Positions 15,143-23,963 are shown, counted from the first letter of the stretch. The stretch: 64,000 nucleotides of DNA from Rhodobacter sp. (GCA_020637595.1 JACKKE010000002.1:1-64000), one strand, 5' to 3'. Program-made: numbers and translations. The notes: generated by a model from the sequence alone, not told the origin.

Positions 15143-16438
15143 ATGGATCCCTTGCTCATCGGTTTCGCCGGGCTTGCCGTGCTGCTCGGGCTGATCGCCA
15201 TCCGGGTGCCGATCGCCGTCGCCCTGTTCTCGGTCGCCTTCTTCGGCCTCTGGCTGGCCTTCGACCAGCGCATGGCACTGGGTCTCTTGACCACGGTGCC
15301 CTACAGCTTTGCCGCCAGCTGGACGCTCAGCTCGGTGCCGCTCTTTCTGTTCATGGGCTTTGTCGCCTATCACACCGGGCTCACCCAGGGGCTGTTCAGC
15401 GCCGCGCGGGCCTGGGTCGGCTCGATGCCCGGCGGGCTCGCCATCGCCTCGGTGCTGGCGGCGGGCGGGTTCTCGGCGGTCACCGGCTCATCGGTGGCCT
15501 GCGCTGCGGCGATGGGCCGGATTGCCGTGCCGGAAATGGAGAAATCCGGCTACGACCCGGGGATCGCCACCGGCTCGGTCGCCGCCGCGGGCACCATCGG
15601 TGCGCTGATTCCGCCCTCGATCCTGCTGATCCTCTATGGCATCCAGGCCGAGGTCTCGATCCTCAAGCTGTTCTTCGGCGGGCTCGTGGTCGGGCTGATC
15701 TCGGTCCTCGGCTATGCGCTGACCATCACCCTGATCGCGTGGCGCCGGCCCGACCTGCTGCCGCGCGGCACGCTGCCGCCGATGCGCGAGCGGTTCCGGC
15801 GTCTGACCGAGGTCTGGCCGGTGGTGCTCTTGGTGATCGGCATCTTCTCGGGGATGATGCTCGGCTGGTTCACCACCACCGAGGCCGCCGCCATCGGCGC
15901 GCTCTTGACCGTGCTGATCGGCGCGGCGCGGCGGCTGCTGACGTTCGCGGCGCTGCGCGCCAGCGCCATCGACACGCTGCTGGGCATCGGCAGCCTGTTT
16001 GTCGTCGCGATGGCCGCGAATGCCTTTACCCGCTTCGTCGCCCTCACCGGCGTGACCGATGCGATCGGCGACTGGGTGGCGGCGCTGGGGCTCAGCGACA
16101 TGCCGCTGCTGGCGCTGTTGGCGCTGCTGTTCCTGGCACTGGGCATGTTTCTGGAACCGATCGGCGCCATGCTGCTGGTGCTGCCGATCCTGCTGCCGAT
16201 CCTCGACAGCGCGAACATCTCGTACCTGTGGTTCGGCATCTTCGTCGCCAAATTGCTGGAGATCGGCATGATCACGCCGCCCGTCGGGCTCAACGTCTTC
16301 GTCCTGCACGGGGTCGCGCACGGGCGCATCAAGCTCGAAGCGATCTTCAAGGGCGTGAGCTGGTTCATCCTGGCCGACCTGATCATCGTCATCCTCATGA
16401 TCCTGACGCGGGAGCAATTGTTGTGGCTGATGAGCTGA
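15143..16438 (+). CDS. TRAP transporter large membrane subunit (DctM family)
   Basis: 431 residues with about 12 transmembrane helices. Family hallmarks include the GGFSAVTGSSVACAAAMG segment, EMEKSGYDP, AAGTIGALIPPSI and EIGMITPPVGLNVF, which lie in the ion- and substrate-binding hairpins of DctM/SiaM transporters. It starts 5 bp after the DctQ stop. Its last 16 bases overlap the start of the dehydrogenase, so import and the first catabolic step are coupled. Confidence 0.92.
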   Translation: MDPLLIGFAGLAVLLGLIAIRVPIAVALFSVAFFGLWLAFDQRMALGLLTTVPYSFAASWTLSSVPLFLFMGFVAYHTGLTQGLFSAARAWVGSMPGGLAIASVLAAGGFSAVTGSSVACAAAMGRIAVPEMEKSGYDPGIATGSVAAAGTIGALIPPSILLILYGIQAEVSILKLFFGGLVVGLISVLGYALTITLIAWRRPDLLPRGTLPPMRERFRRLTEVWPVVLLVIGIFSGMMLGWFTTTEAAAIGALLTVLIGAARRLLTFAALRASAIDTLLGIGSLFVVAMAANAFTRFVALTGVTDAIGDWVAALGLSDMPLLALLALLFLALGMFLEPIGAMLLVLPILLPILDSANISYLWFGIFVAKLLEIGMITPPVGLNVFVLHGVAHGRIKLEAIFKGVSWFILADLIIVILMILTREQLLWLMS

Positions 16439-17346
16439 CCGTAGCCTGCCTGGGCGCCGGGTTGATCGGCGCCTCCTGGGCGGGGCTGTTTTCCGCCGCG
16501 GGACATGCGGTGCGCCTCTATGACCCCGCTCCTGGGGCTTTGGAGGCGGCCGCCGCGCGGGTGGCCCAGGTCCATGCCGACCTCATCGAGATCGGCGTGC
16601 TGACCGGGCGCATGCCGGGGGCGGTGACCTATGCCGCCAGCCTTGCCGAGGCGGTCACCGGCGCCGACCACGTGCAGGAGAACGCGCCCGAACGGCTCGA
16701 CCTGAAGCGCGCGCTCTTTGCTGAGATCCGTCAGCACGCCCCCGAGGCGATCCTGGCCAGCTCGACCTCGACCTTTCCGCCCTCGGAGCTGTTCGAGGGG
16801 ATCGCGGGCGCCGGGCGCGCGCTGGTCGTCCACCCGATGCTGCCGCCGCATCTGATGCCCATCGCCGAGATCGTCCCCGGCCCCGCCACCGATCCCGCCG
16901 CGGTCGAGGCCACGGCGGCGCTGATCCGCTCGACCGGGCACGAGGTCATCCGGCTCAAGCGCGAGACGCCCGGTTTCGTGCTGAACCGGCTGCAATTCGC
17001 GCTGCTGGCGGAATCCTACCAGCTCGTCGACCGCGGCATCTGCGACCCGGTGGAACTGGATCGCGCCGTGGTGCGGGGCCTCGGCTATCGCTGGGCCTGT
17101 ATCGGGCCGCTGACCGCATCGCATCTGATGGGCGACGGCGGTTTTGCCGGCCAGCTGCGTGCCTATGGTCCGGCGGTCCGGCGCGTGATGAGCCAGCTCA
17201 ATGTGACCGAGCCCTGGTCCGATGTGCTGGCCGACACGATCGACGCTCCGCTGCGCGCCGAAATCCCGCTCGATTCCATCCCCGCCGCACGGGATGCGCG
17301 CGACGCCAGGCTCAAGGCGCTGCGGCGCCTGCGGGCCGCCGACTGA
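16423..17346 (+). CDS. 3-hydroxyacyl-CoA dehydrogenase-family NAD-dependent dehydrogenase, carnitine/gulonate dehydrogenase-like
   Basis: 307 residues from GTG 16423 (GGGAG about 8 bp upstream), overlapping the DctM stop. LGAGLIGASWA near residue 9 is the NAD-binding glycine loop. ENAPERLDLKR, SSTSTFPPSEL and HPMLPPHLMPIAEIVPG are typical of L-carnitine 3-dehydrogenase and L-gulonate 3-dehydrogenase. It would oxidise a 3-hydroxy acid to a 3-oxo acid. The following BKACE gene uses exactly such beta-keto acids, so dehydrocarnitine or a similar intermediate is a good guess. The fused thioesterase found in some carnitine dehydrogenases is absent. Family is certain, substrate inferred. Confidence 0.86.
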   Translation: MADELTVACLGAGLIGASWAGLFSAAGHAVRLYDPAPGALEAAAARVAQVHADLIEIGVLTGRMPGAVTYAASLAEAVTGADHVQENAPERLDLKRALFAEIRQHAPEAILASSTSTFPPSELFEGIAGAGRALVVHPMLPPHLMPIAEIVPGPATDPAAVEATAALIRSTGHEVIRLKRETPGFVLNRLQFALLAESYQLVDRGICDPVELDRAVVRGLGYRWACIGPLTASHLMGDGGFAGQLRAYGPAVRRVMSQLNVTEPWSDVLADTIDAPLRAEIPLDSIPAARDARDARLKALRRLRAAD

Positions 17347-17372
17347 CCCTCTCCAACCGCCGAGGAATGCCC

Positions 17373-18305
17373 ATGTCCAACCGCAGCGTCATCATCACCT
17401 GCGCGATCACCGGCTCGATGCACACGCCGTCGATGTCGCCGCATCTTCCGATCACCCCCGACCAGATCGCCGCCGAATCCGTCGCCGCGGCCGAGGCCGG
17501 GGCCTCGATCATCCACCTGCACGCCCGCGACCCCGAGACCGGTAAGCCCACCGGCGACCCCGACGTGTTCCGCCGCTTTCTGCCGCGCATCAAGCAGCAG
17601 AGCGACGCGATCATCAACATCTCGACCGGCGGCGCCCCGGGGATGACGCTGGATCAGCGGCTGGAAGCGGCCGAGGCCGCCAGCCCCGAGATGACCTCGC
17701 TCAACATGGGGTCGATCAACAACGGGCTCTTTGCCGCCGCCGAGCGCCCGCGCGACTGGCAATACGACTGGGAACTGCCCTTCCTGCAAGGCAGCAAGGA
17801 CGGCGTCTTCAAGAACACCTTCGCCGATATCGAGCAGATCCTCGAACGGCTCGGCAAGGGCCACGGCACGCGCTTCGAGTTCGAGTGCTACGACGTCGGC
17901 CATCTCTACAACATCGCCTATTGCCTGGACCGCAAGCTCTATGAGCCACCGCTGTTCCTGCAATTCATCTTTGGCATCCTGGGCGGGATCGGGGCCGAGG
18001 CCGACCACCTTCTGCACATGCTGCGCACCGCCGAACGCCTGTTCGGCAAGGATTTCGAATGGTCGGTGCTGGCCGCCGGGCAGCATCAGATGAAGATGAG
18101 CACGCATAACGCGCTTCTGGGCGGCAATGTCCGCGTGGGCCTGGAGGATTCGCTCCGCATCGGCCCCGGGAAGCTGGCAACCTCGAATGCCGAGCAGGTC
18201 GCCAAGATCCGCCGCATTCTGGAGGAATTGTCGTTCAGCGTCGCTACCCCCGACGAGGCGCGTGCCCGTCTGGCCACCAAGGGCGGCGATAAGACGCTGA
18301 TCTGA
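17373..18305 (+). CDS. Beta-keto acid cleavage enzyme (BKACE, DUF849)
   Basis: 310 residues from ATG 17373, which has GAGGA 6 bp upstream; ATG 17367 lies too close to that site. The zinc-binding IIHLHARDPETG (HxH) and the FECYDVGHL and GNVRVGLED segments are family hallmarks. BKACE enzymes transfer the acyl part of a beta-keto acid to CoA, using acetyl-CoA and releasing acetoacetate. Coupled to the preceding dehydrogenase, this matches the carnitine route through 3-dehydrocarnitine to betainyl-CoA plus acetoacetate. Other 3-hydroxy acids remain possible. Confidence 0.9.
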   Translation: MSNRSVIITCAITGSMHTPSMSPHLPITPDQIAAESVAAAEAGASIIHLHARDPETGKPTGDPDVFRRFLPRIKQQSDAIINISTGGAPGMTLDQRLEAAEAASPEMTSLNMGSINNGLFAAAERPRDWQYDWELPFLQGSKDGVFKNTFADIEQILERLGKGHGTRFEFECYDVGHLYNIAYCLDRKLYEPPLFLQFIFGILGGIGAEADHLLHMLRTAERLFGKDFEWSVLAAGQHQMKMSTHNALLGGNVRVGLEDSLRIGPGKLATSNAEQVAKIRRILEELSFSVATPDEARARLATKGGDKTLI

Positions 18306-18324
18306 CCTTGACCGGGCACAACAG

Positions 18325-18340
18325 CCCGCGCCGCCGCGGG
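18325..18340. terminator. GC-rich hairpin downstream of the BKACE gene
   Basis: CCCGCG pairs with CGCGGG across a 4-nt loop, 20 bp after the BKACE stop. There is no T-run, so this is at most a weak intrinsic terminator. Confidence 0.45.
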
Positions 18341-19292
18341 TTCGTGGGTGTTGAACGTCTCGTCCGGGAATCGGACGACGACGGACGGATGGTTTGCAGC
18401 CTCCCGGTCTGCCGGTACGAGCGGATCGGGATGAGAAAGAACACAAGGCGCACGCTGTGGGTCCGCCATTGATCCATCGGTGGAGCGGGCGACGGACCTC
18501 GGTGAGCGGCCCGTGATCCGATTCATCGGCACAGCCCCGTAATCCCTTGTTCTTCGGCGTTTGTTGAGCGTCGTTGCCAGGCGATGTTCTCGGAGGTTCC
18601 GACGGCGCAAGCGGATTGGCAGAACCTGCGCAGCCTCCTCTGCTCCCCGCCGGGGACCTGGCGGAACGTCGTCTATGTCGACAGCGCAATCGAAATCTTC
18701 GCAGATCTTTGTGGGCGCGATGTCTTCCTTGGCCCGCCTAGTGGTGCCGAGTCGCGCACGAATGCGGCGATTACCGAGGCGGTGACCGGGCTTGTCGCGG
18801 GCGAGGACGGCAATCTCATGCGCATTGACTGGATCTCGGCGGAACAGGTCCTCGCCGACCGCCAGATGGATGTCTATTCGGTCCCGTCGAACGTGACGCC
18901 GTTGCATCCGCGGGCGTGTCGCTTTTACGTGGAAGCGGGTTGTGACGCGCTTGAATGCCGGCGCCCGCCGGAATTGCAATGAGCGAAACTGTTGTCTACG
19001 ACGATGCGGCCCCCACACGCGATCGCAAAGTGTTTGACGAGAGCTTTCGCGGTCGTGATAGACTGGCACTGCGGCGAAACGGCCCTCTCGGGGCCTGTTC
19101 GTTCGTGCGGTCGCCGCCGTGACGGCGGTTGTTCTCGAATGGTGCGTGTCGTCGCGCGTGCTCAAGTCAGGCCGCGAACACGGCGCGTCGGTGGCAAGAA
19201 TTGCGATCGATCCAAGATAGGTCGTCACACCATGCACGTCGGGCTTGGCAACTTACGGCGGGTGCGTGCCCCAGCAACCGGCGATAATTCCC
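18341..19292. other. Long low-information region, no confident gene
   Basis: Frames are open on both strands, as expected at high GC, and none has a recognised motif. On the minus strand, the sequence at 18461-18475 (GGATCAATGGCGGAC) matches copy A of the palindromic insertion at 14 of 15 positions. The best coding candidate is the frame at 18584-18982, listed separately. Confidence 0.5.
18584..18982 (+). CDS. Possible hypothetical protein (132 residues)
   Basis: It starts MFSEVPTAQADW and reads as a plausible soluble protein with VVYVDSAIEIFADLC and RIDWISAEQVLADRQMDVYSV segments. No ribosome site of quality precedes the ATG. No family is recognised, and a long antisense frame is also open. 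It may be a decayed fragment. Low confidence. Confidence 0.25.
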   Translation: MFSEVPTAQADWQNLRSLLCSPPGTWRNVVYVDSAIEIFADLCGRDVFLGPPSGAESRTNAAITEAVTGLVAGEDGNLMRIDWISAEQVLADRQMDVYSVPSNVTPLHPRACRFYVEAGCDALECRRPPELQ

Positions 19293-19322
19293 AAACCTCC
19301 GCAGACCCCGCCGCGGAGGTTT
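19293..19322. terminator. Perfect 10-bp hairpin, likely terminator of the leftward sulfate-transport operon
   Basis: AAACCTCCGC (19293-19302) pairs perfectly with GCGGAGGTTT (19313-19322) around a 10-nt loop. It lies about 200 bp beyond the end of the ABC ATPase gene. The T-run is short on either strand, so efficiency is uncertain. Confidence 0.55.
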
Positions 19323-19519
19323 CTACTGTCGAACGCGCAGCATCCGGACGGCGCGCAGAGCGCCAGATGCGCTTCCCATTCCCCCAAAGAGTTCAAAGCA
19401 GTGACTGCCCTTGGGTCGGTTCGGGTCAGTTCAGACATGCTCTCGTCGATGGTCTGGCGCAGGGCCTCCGCGGCCTCAGCATCGCCGCCGCCGCGATTCC
19501 CGGCGATCGGATCAAACGC

Positions 19520-20239
19520 CTATGCTGCGGTGAAGTCGCGGACGAAATCGCTGGCTGGACGGGCGCGGATGTCGGTGGGGCGGCCCACCTGTTCGATGCG
19601 TCCCATCGACATGATCACCACGAGATCGGCCAATGCCAGGGCTTCCTCCTGATCATGGGTCACGAAGACGGTGGTGAGGCCGGTTGCGTCGTGAATTTCG
19701 CGCAGACCCTGACGCAATTCCTTGCGCACCTTGGCGTCGAGCGCGCCAAAGGGTTCATCGAGCAACAGCATCCGCGGCTCGATCGCCAGCGCCCGGGCCA
19801 GTGCCACGCGCTGTCGCTGGCCGCCGGACAGCTGACTGGGATACCGCGCACCGATGTCGGGCAGCTGGATCAGGTCCAGCAGCCGCTTCACGCGGCGGCC
19901 GATCTCGGCCTCGGGCAGTCGCGCGCGGCGGGGGCGGGCGCGCAAGCCATAGGCCACGTTTTCAAAGACCGTCATATGCCGGAACAGCGCGTAATGCTGG
20001 AACACGAAGCCCGCGCGGCGCTCCTGCACGCTCAGGCCGGTCGCCTCGCGCGCGTCGAAGAGGACGCGCCCCGAACTGGGAAATTCGAGCCCGGCAAGGA
20101 TACGCAAGAGCGTCGTCTTGCCCGAACCCGAGGGGCCGAGCAGGGCGATCAGCGCGCCCGATGGGATGGACAGAGAAACCGGGTGCAGGGCCCGCGCGGT
20201 GCCGAATTCCTTGGCGATTTCATCAATTTCGATATGCAT
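19520..20239 (-). CDS. cysA: Sulfate/thiosulfate ABC transporter ATP-binding protein, short form
   Basis: 239 residues from ATG 20239. Walker A LLGPSGSGKTT, signature LSGGQRQR, Walker B MLLLDEPFGALD and the H-loop VFVTHDQEE are intact. Typical CysA proteins are about 330-360 residues with a C-terminal TOBE-like regulatory domain. This one stops at DFVRDFTAA just after the nucleotide-binding domain, so that domain is absent. It is the last gene of a leftward operon (sbp, cysT, small membrane gene, cysW, cysA) preceded by an Rrf2 gene and should power periplasmic sulfate uptake. The truncation may be a lineage trait. Confidence 0.88.
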   Translation of the reverse strand: MHIEIDEIAKEFGTARALHPVSLSIPSGALIALLGPSGSGKTTLLRILAGLEFPSSGRVLFDAREATGLSVQERRAGFVFQHYALFRHMTVFENVAYGLRARPRRARLPEAEIGRRVKRLLDLIQLPDIGARYPSQLSGGQRQRVALARALAIEPRMLLLDEPFGALDAKVRKELRQGLREIHDATGLTTVFVTHDQEEALALADLVVIMSMGRIEQVGRPTDIRARPASDFVRDFTAA

Positions 20240-20250
20240 GACAGATCCTT

Positions 20251-21135
20251 TCAGTGCCGCCGGGTGGCGGCGAGCAGATCGGCGTAACGCCATTCCAGCA
20301 GGGATTTTACGCCAAGGGTCACCAGCGCCAGTAGCGCGAGCGCAGCGGCGAGCGAGAAGGCCGCGACCGAGAGATATTCGTTGTAGAGCATCTCGATCAT
20401 AATCGGCATGGTGGTGGTCTCGCCGCGGATCTTGCCCGAGATGACCGCGACCGCGCCGAATTCGCCCATCGCCCGCGCGTTGCACAAGAGGACGCCATAG
20501 AGCAGCGCCCAGCGGATGTTGGGCAGCGTCACGGTGCGAAACACGCGCCAGCCCGAGGCACCAAGGGTGAGCGCCGCCTCTTCTTCGGCCCGGCCTTGTT
20601 CCATCATCACCGGGATGAGTTCCCGCGCGATGAAGGGAAAGGTCACGAACAGCGTCGCCAGAACGATGCCGGGGAAGGCGAAAACGATCTTCAGGTCATG
20701 CGCGATGAGCCAGGCGCCGAGGCTGGAATTCGCGCCGAAGAGCAGCACCAGCGCCAGCCCGGCCACCACCGGCGAGACCGAGAAGGGCAGGTCGATCAGC
20801 GTGATCAGAAGGGCCTTGCCGCGGAAGTCGAATTTGCTGATCGCCCAGGCGGCGGCAACGCCAAAGAGGGCGTTCAGGGGGACGGTGATGGCGGCAACGA
20901 TCAGCGTGAGCCGGATCGCGGCATGGGCGTCGGGCGAGGCCAGGCCTTCCAGCGACGCGCGCCAGCCCTGGGCCAGTGCCTCGGCGAAGACCGCGGCGAG
21001 CGGGGCGAAGAGCAGCACACCCGTCAACGCGACGACACAGCCGATCAATGCGAAACGAGCGGCGCGGGGTTCGGTGGTGACCTGCGGGGCGGACTTGCCG
21101 CTGCGCAGCTGCAACGCGGGGGCTGCGTCAGACAT
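20251..21135 (-). CDS. cysW: Sulfate ABC transporter permease CysW
   Basis: 294 residues with six transmembrane helices. The EAA loop region appears as AEEEAALTLGASGWRVFRTVTLPNI, and SGKIRGETTTMPIMIEMLYNEY is characteristic of CysW. CysW pairs with CysT in the inner membrane. Its ATG overlaps the end of the small membrane gene upstream by 8 bp, and it lies 11 bp before cysA. Confidence 0.92.
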   Translation of the reverse strand: MSDAAPALQLRSGKSAPQVTTEPRAARFALIGCVVALTGVLLFAPLAAVFAEALAQGWRASLEGLASPDAHAAIRLTLIVAAITVPLNALFGVAAAWAISKFDFRGKALLITLIDLPFSVSPVVAGLALVLLFGANSSLGAWLIAHDLKIVFAFPGIVLATLFVTFPFIARELIPVMMEQGRAEEEAALTLGASGWRVFRTVTLPNIRWALLYGVLLCNARAMGEFGAVAVISGKIRGETTTMPIMIEMLYNEYLSVAAFSLAAALALLALVTLGVKSLLEWRYADLLAATRRH

Positions 21136-21409
21136 GGATTGCTCCGGCGAGGAATTGCGGAAAGATCAGGAATGGAAACCGCCCGGCGGGTGTGCTCATG
21201 CGCCTTTCGCGACGGGCGAAGAGCAGGGCGTCGACGAGCAGGGCGGCAGGGCCCGCCAGCAGGCCGACGGCGACACCCGCCAGCATCGAGCCGCTGACGA
21301 ACCACAGGACAGAGCCGAGTGCCGCGCCGCCAAGGCCCAGCAGGCTGGCCAGGGCCAGGCCGCTGCCGGGCAGGGGGCGGTCTTCCAGAGGGGGGGCAAG
21401 GTCAGGCAT
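21128..21409 (-). CDS. Small membrane protein of unknown function between cysT and cysW
   Basis: 93 residues with two hydrophobic helices (about residues 17-37 and 43-65, SGSMLAGVAVGLLAGPAALL) and a cationic RRERRMS tail. It overlaps cysT by 8 bp and cysW by 8 bp, so it is translated as part of the operon. No known sulfate-permease subunit fits. It could be an assembly or regulatory partner of the permeases. Function unknown. Confidence 0.7.
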   Translation of the reverse strand: MPDLAPPLEDRPLPGSGLALASLLGLGGAALGSVLWFVSGSMLAGVAVGLLAGPAALLVDALLFARRERRMSTPAGRFPFLIFPQFLAGAIHV

Positions 21410-22241
21410 GTCCGATCCTCCGACGGCTCCAGATCTGGAGTGCGTTGATGGCGAAAAGCATGGCGAACGAAATCGTCAACATGGCGAGGCCGATCGCCGT
21501 TGCCGCGTCATAGTTGTATTCCTCGAGCCGGATGACGATGAGCAGCGGCGCGATCTCGGTCTGGAAGGGCAAGTTGCCGGCGATGAAGATGACCGAACCG
21601 TATTCCCCCACCGACCGTGCCAGGGCCAATGCGAAGCCGGTGAGCAATGCGGGTGTCAGCATCGGCAGGACCACCCGGCGCAGCGTATAGCTGCGGCGCG
21701 CGCCCAGCGTGGCGCTGGCCTCCTCGACCTCGCGGTCGATTTCCTCGATCACCGGCTGGACCGTGCGCACGACGAAGGGCAAGCCGATGAACACCAGCGC
21801 CAGCCAGATCCCCACCTCGGTGTAGGCCACGCGCAGCCCCAGCGGGGCCAGCAGCTGCCCGAAGGCGCCGTTGGGCGCGTAGAGCGCCGTCAACGCGAGT
21901 CCCGCCACGGCGGTGGGCAGCGCGAAAGGCAGGTCGATGGCCGCGTCGATCAGCCGGCGGCCCCAGAAGCGGTAGCGCACCAGCACCCAGGCCAGCGCCA
22001 GGCCGAAAACCAGGTTGAAGAGCGAGGCCACCAGCGCCGCCCGAAAGGACAGCGCCAGCGCCGCGCGGATGCGCCGCGTGCCGACCATTTCCCACAACTC
22101 GACGGGACCGATCATCAGCCCGCGCCCCACCAGTGCGGCGATGGGCAGCAGGACCACGGCCGAGAGCATGGCCAGCGTGATTGCGAAACTCAGCCCAAAC
22201 CCCGGCAGGGGAGAGGGCGTGCGCAGAATGCCCGCCCTCAT
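21402..22241 (-). CDS. cysT: Sulfate ABC transporter permease CysT/CysU
   Basis: 279 residues with six transmembrane helices and the permease EAA loop (REVEEASATLGARRSYTLRR). SVGEYGSVIFIAGNLPFQTE and APLLIVIRLEEYNY are diagnostic of CysT. It starts 3 bp after the binding-protein stop. Confidence 0.92.
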   Translation of the reverse strand: MRAGILRTPSPLPGFGLSFAITLAMLSAVVLLPIAALVGRGLMIGPVELWEMVGTRRIRAALALSFRAALVASLFNLVFGLALAWVLVRYRFWGRRLIDAAIDLPFALPTAVAGLALTALYAPNGAFGQLLAPLGLRVAYTEVGIWLALVFIGLPFVVRTVQPVIEEIDREVEEASATLGARRSYTLRRVVLPMLTPALLTGFALALARSVGEYGSVIFIAGNLPFQTEIAPLLIVIRLEEYNYDAATAIGLAMLTISFAMLFAINALQIWSRRRIGHA

Positions 22242-22244
22242 CGC

Positions 22245-23324
22245 TTATTGCTCCTCGTAGATCTGATCGAAGACGCCGCCATCGCCAAAAAAGACCGGCT
22301 GCACCTCGGCCCATCCGCCGAAATCGTCGATCGACAGGCGTTCGACCTGGGGAAAGCGGGCGATGTCCTCGGGCGCAGCGGCAGAGACATCCCAGGCCCG
22401 GTAGAAATTGTGCAGCGCAAGCGCCTGCGCTTCGGGGCTATAGAGATGGTCGAGATAGGCCTCGGCAACCTCGCGCTGGGTGTCAGAGGTGATGTTGCCG
22501 TCCACCAGCGCAACCGGCGGTTCGGCCAGCATCGAGACCGAGGGCACGACAATGTCAAAGGCGCCCTCGCCCTGTTCGGCCAGGGCAAGGAAGGCCTCGT
22601 TCTCCCAGGCAAGCAGCACGTCGCCGATGCCACGTTGGGTGAAGGTGTTGGTGGCGCCGCGCGCGCCGGTGTCCAGCACCGGGACGTTGTGATAGAGCGC
22701 GCTCATATAGGCTCGCGCCTGCGCCTCGTCGCCATCGTATGCATGCAGCGCCCAGGCCCAGGCGGCCATGAAGTTCCAGCGCGCCCCGCCCGAGGTCTTG
22801 GGGTTGGGCGTGATGACGCTGACATCGTCGCGGATCAGGTCGTCCCAATCCCTGATGCCCAGCGGGTTGCCGTCGCGCACCAGGAACACGATGGTCGACG
22901 TATAGGGCGAGGAATTGTGCGGCAAACGGGCCTGCCAATCCTCGGGGATCAGCCCGGTGCGTTGAGCGATGGCGTCGATATCGGCCGAGAGTGCAAGCGT
23001 GACAACACTCGCGTCGAGCCCGTCGATCACGGCGCGCGCCTGTCCGCCCGAGCCGCCATGCGATTGTCGCAGGGTGACGGAGGCGTGGCCCTGCGCCACC
23101 CACCATGCCGCGAAGAGTTCGTTGTATTGGCGATAGAACTCGCGCGTCGGGTCGTAGGAGACGTTGAGAAGGTCGGTGCCATCCTGAGCATGAGCGACCT
23201 GCCAAGGGCCGAGGGTCAGGGCAAGGGTGCTGGCCACGATCAGCAGCTTGCCCTTGAGGCGGTCTGCCGAACGGCTCTGGCGGGATGCCTGATTCAGGGG
23301 GGCAAGGCGAGGGGTCGGGGGCAT
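22245..23324 (-). CDS. sbp: Periplasmic sulfate-binding protein
   Basis: 359 residues with a long N terminus and signal peptide (LLIVASTLALTLGPWQVAHA, cleavage before QDG). The binding fold carries LNVSYDPTREFY, LRQSHGGSGGQARAV, ITPNPKTSGGARWN and DVLLAWENEA, which line the sulfate site in Sbp/CysP. It is the first gene of the transport operon and follows the Rrf2 gene by 171 bp, with a dyad in the gap. Confidence 0.93.
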   Translation of the reverse strand: MPPTPRLAPLNQASRQSRSADRLKGKLLIVASTLALTLGPWQVAHAQDGTDLLNVSYDPTREFYRQYNELFAAWWVAQGHASVTLRQSHGGSGGQARAVIDGLDASVVTLALSADIDAIAQRTGLIPEDWQARLPHNSSPYTSTIVFLVRDGNPLGIRDWDDLIRDDVSVITPNPKTSGGARWNFMAAWAWALHAYDGDEAQARAYMSALYHNVPVLDTGARGATNTFTQRGIGDVLLAWENEAFLALAEQGEGAFDIVVPSVSMLAEPPVALVDGNITSDTQREVAEAYLDHLYSPEAQALALHNFYRAWDVSAAAPEDIARFPQVERLSIDDFGGWAEVQPVFFGDGGVFDQIYEEQ

Positions 23325-23460
23325 GACGTTCTCCTGTGCTGTATCCGGTCGGTTCTGGTGTCGGTCCGGCGGGACGGTGAATGCCGCTCATCCGGGAGGG
23401 CAACTGTCAGCGCCAGCCAACACCAAAATAACGACAGACTTAGTCGTGTTTTGCAAGAAG

Positions 23461-23489
23461 AAAATCACGCTTTATTTTGTCGTGATTTT
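23461..23489. promoter_or_regulatory. Dyad between the Rrf2 gene and sbp (operator or attenuator)
   Basis: AAAATCACG (23461-23469) and CGTGATTTT (23481-23489) form a perfect 9-bp inverted repeat with an 11-bp spacer, 6 bp past the Rrf2 stop. It is AT-rich against a GC-rich background. On the minus strand a T-rich stretch follows, so it could terminate the regulator transcript or be a site for the Rrf2 protein. Confidence 0.5.
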
Positions 23490-23495
23490 GGGGAT

Positions 23496-23963
23496 TTACG
23501 CTCCCTGCGTCGCGCCAGGCAGTGCGAATCGCTCCAGTGGGCGCGAGTCTTCCATGAGATCGGCGAGTGTGAGCGACTCGATCATCAGGATATAGGCCGA
23601 GTAGAAGGCACCGAAGACCGCCCGCACGCGGCACGTTTCTTCGTCTTTGCAATCCTCGCACCGCTGATAGGCCTTGCGCGACAGACAGGGGAGCGGCGCC
23701 ATCGGGCCGTCGATCAGCCGGACGATCTCGGCCAGCGAGACGCGCCGCGGATCCTTGATCAACTCATAGCCGCCGTTGCGGCCCCGCCGGCTGCCGATCA
23801 GGCCTGCGCGCTTGAGGTCCAGCAGGATATGTTCGAGGAAGCGTTTCGGCGCGCCCGAACGCTCGGCGATCTCCTCGATGCGCAGCGCGTTGCCCTGACC
23901 AACCTTTTCATCGGCCAGGACCATCAGGGATTTGAGGGCGTACTTGGTCTTCTGTGTGATCAT
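23496..23963 (-). CDS. Rrf2-family transcriptional regulator
   Basis: 155 residues from ATG 23963. The N terminus (MITQKTKYALKSLMVLAD) and the winged-helix segment IAERSGAPKRFLEHILLDLK with RNGGYEL are typical of the Rrf2 family. Residues about 94-112 contain four cysteines (PCLSRKAYQRCEDCKDEETC), in the region where IscR, NsrR and RirA bind Fe-S clusters. Members also regulate cysteine and sulfur metabolism, as CymR does. Its position directly upstream of the sulfate transporter suggests control of that operon by cysteine or Fe-S status. This is inference. Confidence 0.88.
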   Translation of the reverse strand: MITQKTKYALKSLMVLADEKVGQGNALRIEEIAERSGAPKRFLEHILLDLKRAGLIGSRRGRNGGYELIKDPRRVSLAEIVRLIDGPMAPLPCLSRKAYQRCEDCKDEETCRVRAVFGAFYSAYILMIESLTLADLMEDSRPLERFALPGATQGA

